Below, one piece after another: positions 1 to 11,027 of a stretch of 64,000 nucleotides of DNA. The stretch is from Lottia gigantea (Eukaryota; Mollusca; Gastropoda; Lottiidae): NCBI RefSeq assembly GCF_000327385.1, contig NW_008707025.1, positions 634,782 through 698,781 of the forward strand. Reading direction: 5' to 3'. Position numbers and translations under genes: made by a program. The notes under the pieces were generated by a model. That model saw only the letters and a program-made list of their open reading frames with translations. It was not told the origin of the DNA and did not search any database. The number at the start of each line of letters is the position of its first letter. Position 1 is the first letter of the stretch.

Positions 1-451
1 AAAAGGATTTGACTTGATTATATCATGAAATCACCGAGTTGATTGGTTCAGTAATCAATATTAGAGTATAATTGAATCATTGACAATATCAGCATTCCAA
101 TCAAATCGATTTCTTCATACCAATCTTAAAACAAATAAACTGTAGACGAAGTAGGTCGAGGAACAATAAAGGATAATTAGTGGAAAAGATATACTAATTT
201 GCATTTTTATTCTTTACCAAAGCCTATTGTAATCAAAACAATTTACGAGTGCTACCTTTGTAATTAACGCTACGGTGTCATGAAATAAAACGTTAGATCA
301 AACAAAGAAACTGCACTATTTTCAGATCGAGTGTAAATAGACATAAATAACGTCTACCTTTGACGCAGCAGGTGTGAAAAGCAGATTGTCTTTGTTCTGA
401 GCTTTGTGTATGAATATAGCAATAGCATGAATAATGAAAGTTTACTTAACA

Positions 452-575
452 AAGAGCTTTTAAAATCTTTTAAATGTATCAGGGACACTATAAGCACCGA
501 TTTGCACCATTTAAATTTTCAATCAGAGGACTGTGGTTCCTGCTATTCCACTAAAACTAAGCATTTTACAATCTC
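452..575. mobile_element. CRE-bearing palindromic MITE, left arm only
   Basis: Left arm of the MITE family seen complete at 48273-48575. It shows the 'tttgcacca' motif, 'ttttcaatcaga', 'ctgtggttcctg' and 'ccactaaaactaag'. No matching right arm follows, so the copy is truncated or degraded. Confidence 0.6.
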
Positions 576-871
576 TTTCAAGTGATATAGCAGTATACAC
601 AATTTCAGCTTTACAGAATTAAGATTTGCCTTCTGATTGGCCAACAATCAAAACAAGACGTGACAATACTAAATTGTATAAGTTTAGTATCTTCGTCGCA
701 GAGGATGTTACGGTAAATTATGAGGCCATGAGCATGGAATAAGTTTCTCAATATTAAAATTGTTGTCACTTCAAGGCCCTTTCAGACTACAGAAACCTGT
801 CATTGTTCCAAACAATCTGCTGGCTATATGTTATGCATCCTAATGTGTGTGTTTTTCTTTTAGTAACAAAA

Positions 872-1015
872 ATGGTAGGACCTGACAAGATTTCACTCAA
901 TGCGCACTGCATTCCGTCGTCCTATTGGCTCAATCGGGTGCAGAAAAGTAGGACGTAAAACTCCATTCATTTCATTTCATTTACTTTCCCTATTCTGATT
1001 CTATGTTCAGTGCGT
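872..1015. repeat. 144-bp direct repeat, copy 1 (SINE 3' part)
   Basis: This 144-bp segment recurs at 1593-1736 with about one mismatch. Its core is the 3' part of the tRNA-derived SINE seen complete at 53955-54220, including the 'gcgcactgcat' and 'gtaaaactccatt' motifs and the tttcatttcatt tail. Both copies share the same 5' truncation and about 30 bp of non-SINE 3' flank, so local duplication is likelier than two insertions. Confidence 0.85.
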
Positions 1016-1592
1016 TACACAAAGATACACAATTCATATTTTGTTCAATTTTTATCAATATAATATTATTCAATAAAGTGATATAACAAGCTGTTGAGTG
1101 TTGAAAAAACAATTTACCTTGAGGTCACGTTCACTTTGACCTGATGTTCACACTGCTCTTATCACACATTCAAAATATCAAACAGTTAACCATTTGTCAA
1201 GTACAGTTCTATGAGGCGTTTTAATCAAATTTGCAAAAAACGAAATATGAATAGAAAAGAAGTTAAACACGCCCTTATCCGCCCTTATCCTGTCGATAGC
1301 TGTACGAAATATTTTGCAGGCCTTAGTGTCAGGGAAAATGAGTGTTCCAATATACAAAATATCAAATTTTGAATGTGATAAAGATGAAACGTCGTTACAT
1401 TTTGTTTTCCACAACTTTGACGCCATTTTTGTTTTCACTCAAAAAAGATGTGTAGCTATAAAAGTCCATCAAAAATAAACAATGGAAGTTGTTACTGGAC
1501 AAATATAACAGGTTGACTAAATAACCTTATTGATTAAACAATAGGATATAGGACACGAGATGGAATTTTTGTCTGCATGGTGTCAAAGGTGA

Positions 1593-1736
1593 ATGGTAGG
1601 ACCTGACAAGATTTCACTCAATGCGCACTGCATTCCGTCGTCCTATTGGCTCAATCGGGTGCAGAAAAGTAGGACGTAAAACTCCATTCATTTCATTTCA
1701 TTTACTTTCCCTTTTCTGATTCTATGTTCAGTGCGT
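1593..1736. repeat. 144-bp direct repeat, copy 2
   Basis: Second copy of the segment at 872-1015, in the same orientation, with about 577 bp between the two. The near identity means recent duplication or gene conversion. No coding sequence lies between them. Confidence 0.85.
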
Positions 1737-1814
1737 ATTGACTTGCTTACGTCGTACTAGCAACATTAAACCCAGAAGCTCAACTTTCTATAGGCATATG
1801 TAGTCAATATCCTT

Positions 1815-2125
1815 AAACCGGTTGTACAGAGGCTTTCTAAACTTTCTATGTGTATTTGGGGCATTGATTTGCACCATTCCAATTCCAAGTCTGTGGTTCC
1901 TGCAATTCCTCTAAAGGTAAGTGTTAGATGACGTCATTAATTGCAAAAAGCTTTTTTGTAATAAAGTATAGTTTGCAATTTGTGACGACAGCAAACACTT
2001 TGTTATTGTGGAAATGCAGGAACGACAGACGTCAATTGGAATTGTGCAAATGGGTGCTATCAGTGTACGCAATATACCTTTTTTGTTTAGATAACCTCTT
2101 TACAATCACTTTAAGAACAACGTGA
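1815..2125. mobile_element. CRE-bearing palindromic MITE, full length, diverged
   Basis: Both arms are present. The left arm has 'ttgcaccattccaatt' and 'ctgtggttcctgcaatt'. The right arm has 'gcaggaacgacagacgtc' and 'attggaattgtgcaaat', and ends near 'acctctttacaatcac'. An intact CRE palindrome TGACGTCA lies at 1929-1936 in the left arm. Short ORFs here are non-genic. Confidence 0.7.
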
Positions 2126-2739
2126 GATAAGATAACACATAGGTACACCTAGGTTAGAGATCGTATTATATATTGATTGTGTTATGAATCATATATAATA
2201 TCAGACCCAATATTTCATTATCTCTCGTAACAGTCTCCAGTTATCGACTTTATAATTCCTTTTGTAATTCACGTTCATTGTGATTAATTGTAAATTATGA
2301 AATTGATGAATAATGAAAAAAACTCGAGAATTATGTAACTAGTTGAATATGTAGCCATGGACTATTCTGACTAAGGATATCATCCAAGGATGTGACCACT
2401 TAAACCTAGGACGGAATCAACCTCCTGGTTCTGCTGGAGACCTATCTCTAGGTGACTCCCCTAGAGGTGACCCACCTCCACCTTAAGTAAATCCTACCTC
2501 TTAATTAATTATGTCATGATTTCACGCCTTGTTCTCGTCGACTGTATTGATCTCTCGAACTTTCTGGTCTCTCGAGCCATCGATATAGAGCTATAAGTGA
2601 TATATTTCTAGAACAAGGTCGGAGTCACGATGAATAAGAATGTATCATTCATACTCATAGACAGATATGATGTGGGAAATATTCAAATTTATGATATAAA
2701 AAGGTTAATATTCTGGCAAAGTATTCAAAATTCCAAGAT

Positions 2740-3110
2740 TTGGTACAAATCCGGGAAAAAGAGCAGAGGCGGCGCCAACCTTCGGAGACTGGGGTTACAA
2801 ATAGGGGGCAGACTGACTCAGTGGGAGAGAATTGCTGAGGCTGAATTCAAATTGTGGCTACTCTGTGGTGTAGTAGTCGCAAGTCTCTCATAGAGCGTCT
2901 TAGGGGGTTCTCTCAAGAAAATTTAGAAAAAATGAATTGATTTTGTTGATTCTGACATATTTTGAAGAAAAAAGGTAGACATTTAGAAAGCGGGGGTACT
3001 ATTGGGGGTGCAAACCACTTTTCTAGGTGGGTAAATGCCCCCACCTCTTTCTGTACCCCACTGGCACCGCCATTGGAAAAGAGTGACAACCAATTATTTC
3101 TCAGTCTCGA
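2740..3110. repeat. Dispersed repeat, shared with 50510-50760
   Basis: Segments such as 'gcagactgactcagtggg', 'ctgaggctgaattcaaa', 'ctctcatagagcgt' and 'aattgattttgttgattctg' recur in the same order at 50570-50720. This is an unclassified dispersed repeat. I saw no coding potential beyond chance ORFs and no terminal repeats. Confidence 0.55.
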
Positions 3111-3727
3111 CAATAATTATTACTCTGAGTGTGAATGCAATTCAATACGTCTATTAAATCGAGTCACAAAATTTATTATTTTCAGTCTTTGTCATCTTGG
3201 CTCTTAATTTAAAGACAATATGGATTTTTTTCATTTGACTGAAAGTAATTGTATTATATGTGGCATAATTATTCTATTATAGTGTTCTATATCAGCTATA
3301 TTGATTACATCATAATCTTTACTGTGAATAATACAATCATATTCCACAATATTTATTTATAGAGTTGCTGACATAATATGACATAATGCAAAAAATATAA
3401 ATCAAAAATTCTTCGAGAAGACTCATAAGACATTTAGGGAAATAACACTGTTTTCAAAAACGTTTGCTTTGTCAATATATCTCATGTCCTGCACACTGTA
3501 TGGCGTTGTCAGATCCTCCATGCCAAATCAGGGACAGAAAAGAAGGACGTAGCACTAGACAAATCAACATAAAATCTTCATGTACCACCATACCTAGGTG
3601 ATCTAATCTTAACCAAGATACCTTCAACTTTAATCTTCAGGCATTTGCAAGCACAACAATCGTCATTCGGATTTTAACATTAACACTGATGGCAATCCTT
3701 AAGATTAGCATATACATGTATAAGAGA

Positions 3728-4040
3728 TTCTAAATAAGTTTTCTAAAAACTTTTTATTTCATCTTGTTAAAAAAAAAAAAAAAAAAAAACTTGGGATACT
3801 TTTTATAGTATCAATTTGCACCATTCATATTTTCAATCAGAAGTCTGTTGTTCATGCAATTTCACTAAAACTAAGTGTTAGGCGGCAGCACTAATTGCGC
3901 AGGTGATAAAGAATATTTTATTAGCGATTAGTGACGTCATCAAACTTTTCTTTTTTTGTGGAATTGCAGGATCCACAAACGTCAGTGTCCCTGATATACA
4001 TGAAACTTTATAAAACCTCTTAACAATCCCTTTAATTCTT
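3728..4040. mobile_element. CRE-bearing palindromic MITE, full length
   Basis: Inverted arms surround a short centre. The left arm contains 'tttgcaccattcat' and a 21-nt A run (3769-3789). The right arm has 'gtggaattgcaggatccac' and ends 'cctcttaacaatccctt'. A CRE palindrome lies at 3932-3939 in the right arm. The matching left-arm site has decayed. Confidence 0.7.
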
Positions 4041-4439
4041 CAAGAATGACGAGATGAGCACGTCTAAATACATCTTACATTATTATTACCACATTATTAT
4101 TACCTCATTATTATTACCTCATTCGTGATTCATGAGATTTATCATATTTTCAGCAAGTTCATTGTTGTCACGTGATTTATAAACCTACTGGGCATTCCTA
4201 GTGATCAGTGGACCTTAGAATAGTCTATCCTAATTGATGGGAATAAATCAACACTAGTAAGATAGAGAGCAACAAGTCTAAATGGGCAAGAAAGAATTTA
4301 CGTGGACGATATGAAGAATTCTTTAAGGTGTATGAAATATTAATGATGTCTGACAAGAAAGCAAAAAACACCAGGTAGAAACTACAGCCTTGGTAGGCAA
4401 AAAAACTCTTGATGATACCAAATTTCCAATTGAAGCACG

Positions 4440-5190
4440 AACAGAGCCCTTTAAGTTCTCAGGCAGGCTTCCGAACTTTGATGAAAGTGCAAGAATGTCT
4501 CGTAGCTCTAAATTTTGACAGTATAAACAAAAGCCTTCAAGCTCTTAAATTAGCCACCAGATAGCGATGACGTTATAGAAACAAAAGCCCCCTCGCTCTA
4601 AGATGGCTACCAAATCTTGATGACATGCTCTAAAATTAGCCACCACCACTTGATGATAATACAAACAAAAGCCTTCGAGCGATATTGTAGGCTACCAAAT
4701 CTTGATGATAATACAAACAAAAGCCTTCGAGCGATATTGTAGGCTACCAAATCTTGATGATAATACAAACAAAAGCCTTCGAGCGATATTGTAGGCTACC
4801 AAATCTTGATGATAATACAAACAATAGCCTTCGAGCTATTGATGACAGTAGAAAAGTAGAAAAGCCAGCTCTTAAGTTGGATACTGAATCTTGATTCAAG
4901 GTACACACTAAAGCCTTCAGATTCTAAAGTAGACTCTAAATCTTGATGACAGTACATGATTAAAAGCCGTCTAGCTCTAAAAGTCAAGCTTCAAGTAGGC
5001 TACCAAAATCTTGATGAAATACAGACAAAAGCCATAAAGCTCCAAAGTAGCTACCAAATCTTGATGACAGTAGGCCTACGTAATTAAAAGCCTGTTAGCT
5101 CGAAAGTAGGCTACAAAAAAGCCTTTGAACTATAAAGTAGGCTACCAAATGTTGATGATATACACAAAAAAGTGTTACAGCTCTATTGTA
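4440..5190. repeat. 52-bp tandem repeat array
   Basis: A minisatellite whose clearest units start near 4651, 4703 and 4755, exactly 52 bp apart. The unit contains 'ttgatgataatacaaac', 'aaaagccttcgagc' and 'gtaggctaccaaatc'. The outer units are degenerate. It lies in what is probably the first intron of the minus-strand gene whose signal-peptide exon is at 5336-5441. Confidence 0.85.
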
Positions 5191-5335
5191 AGCTTCGGAT
5201 GGTAATTTTTTGTGACAATACATGCAAATCATTCAGATTCATAAAGTATGTATACATATTTAGTTCAGAAAAAGTACCATGTTGAACACCAGTGATATAA
5301 ATAAATGTGAACTATTTGAACTATTATAAGCTTAC

Positions 5336-5441
5336 CTTGTTCACTCTCTCGTTGATGTCTGTTCAATATCTGTTCAGACGTAATTTCTGTAATGGCTAAT
5401 AAACACAGGTATAAAATCACATTTGTCATTGAAACACCCAT
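5336..5441 (-). CDS. First coding exon of a secreted or membrane protein (signal peptide)
   Basis: Reading from ATG at 5441 on the minus strand gives 35 codons plus one base, ending in CAAG|GTAAGC at 5336, a good phase-1 donor. The peptide starts MGVSMTNVILYLCLLAITE and continues TSEQILNRHQRESEQ: a short N-region, a hydrophobic core at about residues 8-18 and a plausible cleavage site near residue 22. That is a textbook signal peptide. I could not find the next exon on the minus strand between 1 and 5335, so the intron probably runs off the window. The protein family is unknown. Below the ORF-length cut-off, the exon is supported by the signal peptide plus donor. Confidence 0.55.
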
Positions 5442-6894
5442 CTTTAGTTAATATAAATATAGATAAACGTAACGGAAACACTGCGGAAACTTGTAAAACA
5501 CTGATTTTATTTTCTGACACAAAGACGTATAGTTGTTTACACGCGGTTAGTCATACATGAACTTTGACCTGCCGGGAATTACTAGAACATTACTGCGTCA
5601 GATTTATATTTGCGCGGGTCGTATTGACATCTTGGACTTGTTTACATTCAGCTGGTCTGAATCCAGACGATTTTCTTTATGACTGTCAACAGGTGTCATA
5701 TTGAGAATTTATTGTCATCAATAACTTCTTTTTCAAGTCTTTTATGATATAGAGATCTTACTCAATACTTTTATGCAATAGAAAATTTCAAATTGTACAA
5801 AGTGTAGGATTTAAGCCCTTTATTCGCATGTTTTCTCCCCGATTCAAAAAAAGTTGGCGGTGACCCTTCTTAATCTTGAGAAAACTAACCCGAAGGAGAA
5901 GTCGGGATAGGCCTACTTATGTTTATCCAAGTTAGAAATAACTTCCCCTTTTCGTGAAAGGGGGGGATATACCTTAAAAACTAGTCTTAACCACCTTGGG
6001 GTCACGATGAGCCGGTTTTTTTTTTGTGACCCAATCATAATGTCAAAGTTGGGAAACTTAATAACAAGAGTTTTGCTGCTTTGTGATGTGTCTGTCACAT
6101 ACCATAAAATGTTTCCATGAATGTTATATAAAGGGGCAAGCAGGGGTCACTGAATTTTTAGATGGGGCTCACAGACAAATCTTTCCCTTTGTGAAATTTT
6201 AAAGGGGAAAAGTGGAGTGCAAAGCACCATTGTTGAAACACCACTGATAAAATAATGCTCTCATAATATGACGAATAAAGATTTTACATCACAAGAAGAA
6301 AAGGTTTGATAAGTTTAAAACAAATCTTTAATCTCAAACACTGGTCTATCAAATATATCATACAGTAAATTGAATGTAAAAATGACATGAATTACAAACA
6401 CAAGGAACACCTAATAGACTGCCAATAATTTTGGCTTATGTTAGATTGCATACATCACATAATGTACACATTAAGAAGACAGATAATCTTGTGCCAATTT
6501 CAATGAAAATTTAGTAATTATAACTATGCACCATTGTGATCTTACTGACATTTGTAGGCAATTGCAAACAGTCACTTTTTAGGATATAAGTTTTCAGTCC
6601 TTAGACTAGCAAATTAACCCAAGTTTCTGTTTGATTTCCTTGACTTCAAAATAGAAGATTATGTTTATTTATTTGGCAGTGATATCATTTCAAATGTCCA
6701 TCATCGTGCATAATGCTTTTTAAGTCTGAAGCACCATTTGTATTCGTTGAATGAGTATCTGTCATGTTGAAGTTTTAAACTACATTCTGAAAGTGATACA
6801 GGTTGTCTAAATAATGGATATACCAGGTGGTAAACACCATTTCATCACTTTTATGAATTAAATTCTGATGTATGGGTCTCCTTCAATTAAATGG
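5442..6894. other. Intergenic, no gene seen
   Basis: The first 200 bp are probably the promoter and 5' UTR of the signal-peptide gene. The rest is AT-rich sequence with only short chance ORFs on either strand. No repeat family could be placed here with confidence. Confidence 0.5.
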
Positions 6895-7190
6895 ATAGTA
6901 AAGAGCTTTGTATGTGTATCAATAACATTGAGTCACTGATGATAGCACCAACTTACATCATTCCAGTCAGATTTATGTGGTTCCTGTATTTCCAATAAAA
7001 AATACATTTGATGATGTCACTATTACAAAATCTGTTTATATATTATTATATATATGGCCTTATGCAATAGTGATGACATAAATCGCTTAGTTTATGTGGA
7101 ATTGCAGGAACCACAGACATATGACTGAAAATTGAAATGAGGCAAATTGATGCCATCAGTATCCCTGATACTCATACAAAGTTCAAAAAG
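6895..7190. mobile_element. CRE-bearing palindromic MITE, full length, diverged
   Basis: Both arms are recognisable: 'atgtggttcctgtatttcc' on the left, 'gtggaattgcaggaaccac' and 'gactgaaaattgaaatga' on the right. Both CRE positions have mutated (gatgatgtcac and gtgatgacat), so this is an older copy. Confidence 0.65.
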
Positions 7191-7632
7191 CCACTTTAAC
7201 CAAAAAAATCCAGGGAGTTATTGGTATTTCCTTGTGCAGTCATTAAGGATATTATTTTCAATATCTGCACCCAAGATTGTTAATAGCACCAAAAAAGTCG
7301 AAAGAGTCCAAAAGTTCACTAAAAGTTTTGGATCTGGATATTGGATCTGGATACTGAATAGTGATACAGATAGCTGAAAATGAAATCAGCCAGTAAAAAA
7401 AAACATTTCAACAACTATATCCCATTTATGTAAAAACAATAACAAAACAAAGTATAAAACAATGACAACCAATAAAATGTGTTCTCTGGAAAACTTAGAT
7501 ACCTAGTTCAGTGAGATTTCTACACATCAACCAAATATGGGCTCATCACACCAGTCAGCACATTCTAGAGCTCTTGTTGTACCAGATGAACAATAACAGT
7601 TTAAAAACAACACTCTTGATCACAACAACTAA

Positions 7633-9513
7633 TCAACTTTCTTCTTTTGACTCTTTCTTTTTGCTTTTATGTTTCTTTTTACTTTTCTTTGATTTGGAAT
7701 GTTTATTCTTGTGCTTTTCTGAAGTTTTGCCTTCTTTTTTACTTTTCTTCTCCTTTCGTTGTCTTCTTTTAGAATTCTTTTCAGCACGATCCTTACTTTG
7801 TTCTCTATCATGACTATGTTCTCTATCACGACTGTTTTGTCTATCACGATGGTAATGTTCTCTATCACGAGATCTTGTTTTATAAATATATTTACCGGTA
7901 TAGAAAGAGTCCTTATAGTCTCTACTATCATCTCTGTAAGCACCCCGATGTTTGCGAGCATCATAATAATCTTTGTGATTTTCTCTTCCACGAGCTCTGT
8001 GACCACTGTGTTTTGGAGAATCAATATTCCTTAAGGTGCTCACTAACATATTCTTGAGAAAAGTTTTGTTTGTTGGTGGAATTTTTGATTTTGTCCTGAA
8101 AGAAATAGAAATAAATATTGATAGATTACATTTTCAAGTTATCATAACATGTTAACATAACATTTTCTGGAAAACCATTTTGAAACGATTTTATCATCGA
8201 AAGTGGAAGCTGAAATTGAATTACAAGATAGTGGACCACAGCTATATACGCCACCACCGCATGCGGATGGTAAATATTCGAAATTTTGGGGCAAGGGCAA
8301 TAACTCTGCTTCTAATGGTCAAAAATTGCTCAAATTCGAACTTGATCTTCGTTTTATGAATATGTCTACACATACGAAATTTATTTTGATTCAATCAAAA
8401 AATCTAGTTTTTAGAGCATTTACAAGCAAATGTTGACAGATGGATAGACAAGGGTGCCGCCAATATACATCCACATAAAGATGTGGGCGTATAAAAAAAT
8501 TTTTACAGGAAGCTGAAATCGAATTCCAAAATGTGGTACAGTAAGCTGAAATTGAATTAAAAAATGTGGTCCAGTAAGCTGAAATTGAATTCCAAAAGGT
8601 GGTACAGGAAGCTGAAATTTAATTCCAAAAAATGGTACAGGCAGCTGAAATTGTAATCCAAAAAGTGGTCCAGTAAGCTAAAATTGTATTCCAAAAAGTG
8701 GTACAGGAAGCTGAAATTGAATTACAAAATGTGGTCCAGTAAGCTGAAATTGAATTCCAAAGGTGGTACAGGAAGCTGAGTTTGAATTACAAAAAGTGGT
8801 ACAGGAAGCTGAGTTTGAATTACAAAAAGTGGTCCAGTAAGCTGAAATTGAATTCCAAAAAGTGTTACGAATTGGCAATAAAATTATCACATCTAAGTGA
8901 TCTACGATTGTATATTGTATTGGATAGTAAGTGAATTATTCCATGGTTAAAATGATATTGTTTAAAAGTTTTTAAAGCATCCGTACTTTATACTTTCTGT
9001 AAACTTTTTGTGGCATTATTTAAATCTTGTCTTACCCTAACGATTAAAATCGGCATACCTGCAAAAGTTAAAGTTGTTAAAATTGTATTAAATATCACAA
9101 CAAAGTGGAAAATACACTTATTCTAAAATAAAAATAGTTCTGTAATCATACCATCCAAATGCACCCAATTCTTTGGCTCTTTCAGCACTCCTCTTAGTCT
9201 CTTTTAAAATTTCATCTAATGCCTGCCTGAAAAATAAATATGGTCAATTTAATCAAGATAAAATATTATAAAATATCTATCGGGAAGACAGTACAACTGA
9301 TGCTACTATAATAAATGAAAGCATATAACTTCTAGTCCTAGAATGGCTAGAAATGGCAAATTTATATCCTCTAATCATGCTCTAACTCTAATTGGTAAAT
9401 AAAAGAAATTGAAAATATGAATCTCACTGTTCCAAATCTTCTTCGTGCTTTTCAATGTTATCATCACCCAAAAATGAGGTCGATGGTTCTCTTAGTAGCT
9501 GCGATTCGGCCAT
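7633..9513 (-). CDS. POLR1D isoform-2-like protein (not the RPAC2 subunit)
   Basis: Three exons on the minus strand: 9428-9513, 9152-9226 and 7633-8095. They join in frame (phases 2 and 2) to 207 residues. Residues 30-54 read QALDEILKETKRSAERAK then ELGAFGW, followed by TNKTFLKNML at 62-71. From memory, this matches human 'Protein POLR1D, isoform 2' (AIEELLKEAKR, GPMGW, TNKRFLIN, and a later RARG also present here). Residues from about 115 onward form a basic RD/SR- and Lys-rich tail, a likely nuclear localisation region, longer than in human. In vertebrates this protein shares its first exon with the RNA polymerase I/III subunit RPAC2 but is unrelated to it. No RPAC2 exon is visible here. 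Its molecular role is not established. The start ATG at 9513 is the first in the exon. Confidence 0.85.
8509..8868. repeat. 33-bp tandem repeat array
   Basis: About eleven units built on 'aagctgaaattgaattcc' plus 'aaaaagtggtacagg'. The period of 33 bp is a multiple of three, which keeps a chance minus-strand frame open. It lies in the intron between exons 2 and 3 of the POLR1D-isoform-2-like gene. It is non-coding: the frame has no splice-site or start support. Confidence 0.85.
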
Positions 9514-9597
9514 TTGTTTTATTATAGGATTACTTTATTTCGGGACCCAAAATTCCAGTTTATTTAATATTTCATTTATTTTTTTGTATACAAATAT

Positions 9598-9664
9598 CAC
9601 CGGAACCGGAAACATATAAAAGTTTTCCTAAACGTCAGAGACGGACTCCAATTTGCATGCGCTT
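9598..9664. promoter_or_regulatory. Probable bidirectional promoter (ETS pair, NRF1-like site)
   Basis: Two adjacent ETS cores CCGGAA at 9600-9605 and 9606-9611, and an NRF1-like TGCATGCGC at 9654-9662, lie about 90-150 bp upstream of the minus-strand start at 9513. Kidins220 faces the other way, and its first coding exon has an acceptor at 11026-11027, implying a non-coding exon further left. A shared promoter here is inference from motif content and head-to-head layout. Confidence 0.45.
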
Positions 9665-10309
9665 GATGTGTTCACAAAATTATAGAATAAATGAATAAAA
9701 ACGAAATGAAATTAAAAAAGTATATTCTGCTATTTGTAAAGAAAAATTAAAACACATTCTATCTAAACTGTGATTAAATCGTATCCACAAAAACCTCAGA
9801 AATCCTTTAATACATCAAAATCAAAATGATGTCTATATTTTTTGGTTCGTTTTCTAATTAATTAACATTTTGAACGAAACCTTTTAGATTTTTTGATAAT
9901 TGGCTGTCTTCATACTATGAGAGGCTGTTAACAAGGTGGTATGTAAAATTTGAAAATAGATCTTCATTATTGATACAAAACATCACTGTCAAATACGTCT
10001 ACAAAAGCGTTAACATCTAGAAGCTGTTATTTTCAATAGCATAGTAAGAATTTGCACAATATAAGAAAATAGCAACATTGTAACTGTAAGATTTTCAAGA
10101 GCTGACACCAATTTTCTTTAAATCCATATTCAATTTTTAGGCGCTTTATAAATGTCAACAAAATAGAGAGCAAAGAGGAGAGAAATATGATATTTTAGAT
10201 AGCATGATCAGGAAAACTGAAAGATTCTTAACACAGTTAACTTTAATGCCTTACTTATCAGGTAATATTACTGGAATGAGCACTTGATTAGAAGTCAGAA
10301 CATTAAAAA

Positions 10310-10860
10310 AGAAAGGAATATGCCCCTTTTCCATATCCCCCTCCCAATTTGCCTCTTTCCCTTTTCGCTTGCTCCTTCCCACTTACTACTAAGCCCTATC
10401 CCGTTTCGCTCCTTCCTACTTACCACTAAGCCCCATCCCGTTTCTCTCCTTATCACTTCAGCCCTTACCTTTTTAAAGCTTAGGCCACATGAAAAAATGA
10501 AGCTTTCTCTGGGTTGAGATAGAGAAATTGCTTTTCTGTAGAATTCAATCTGTTTTTAATAAAATCAATAGGGCATACTTTATTTCGGTTTCTCTTTTTG
10601 TTTATCATTTTTATGCCTATTTCATGGTTTGTGTCGATCTTTTTAATACTGTTTAAATAAGAAAGAGAGGATTCAATTAATTTTTTGTAATTCTTGTCAA
10701 GCCCTTTCTTAAAGTAATATGAAAATTGGCATGAACGATTTGAGAATGGGATGGGCGAAAATGAAAAGGGGGGTAAGTCAAAAGTCAAAGGAACAAAACT
10801 GAAAAGGGGTGAGTCGAAAATGGGCAAAATGGAAATAAACAGAAACTGAGATTGAATCCT
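10310..10860. repeat. Imperfect inverted repeat, CT-rich against GA-rich
   Basis: A pyrimidine-rich left half (about 10320-10470) holds two ~50-bp units with 'cacttactactaagccc' and 'ctacttaccactaagccc'. It is loosely complementary to the purine-rich right half (about 10730-10860, with 'gaaaaggggtgagtcg'). It could be an old fold-back element. The ORFs it contains look non-genic. Confidence 0.35.
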
Positions 10861-11027
10861 GCTTGTGAGAAAAGCAAGTGAGAAAGGATACTGTATGTGC
10901 AAATAACTGAGTTACTGAGACATAGCATCTGCAACTGTAGTAATAGAATCTACTTTAAATATTTCGATACACACTCAAACTTTAAATGAAAAGAAAAAAC
11001 ACTATTTGATTCCATTTATTTTTATAG

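Noticed and set aside
872-1736. Small LTR-like (TRIM) element from paired direct repeats
   Set aside because: The repeats are SINE-derived, and no primer-binding site or polypurine tract was seen.
7629-8034. Long frames on both strands overlapping the Lys-rich POLR1D-like exon
   Set aside because: Shadows of the real minus-strand frame at 7633-8095, which joins two upstream exons in frame.
8678-8890. Repetitive minus-strand frame (CTTFCNSNSAS units)
   Set aside because: An artefact of a 33-bp tandem repeat whose period is a multiple of three; it lies within an intron.
10480-10902. 140-codon minus-strand frame
   Set aside because: It overlaps a purine-rich inverted repeat, has no recognisable domain, and abuts Kidins220 on the opposite strand.
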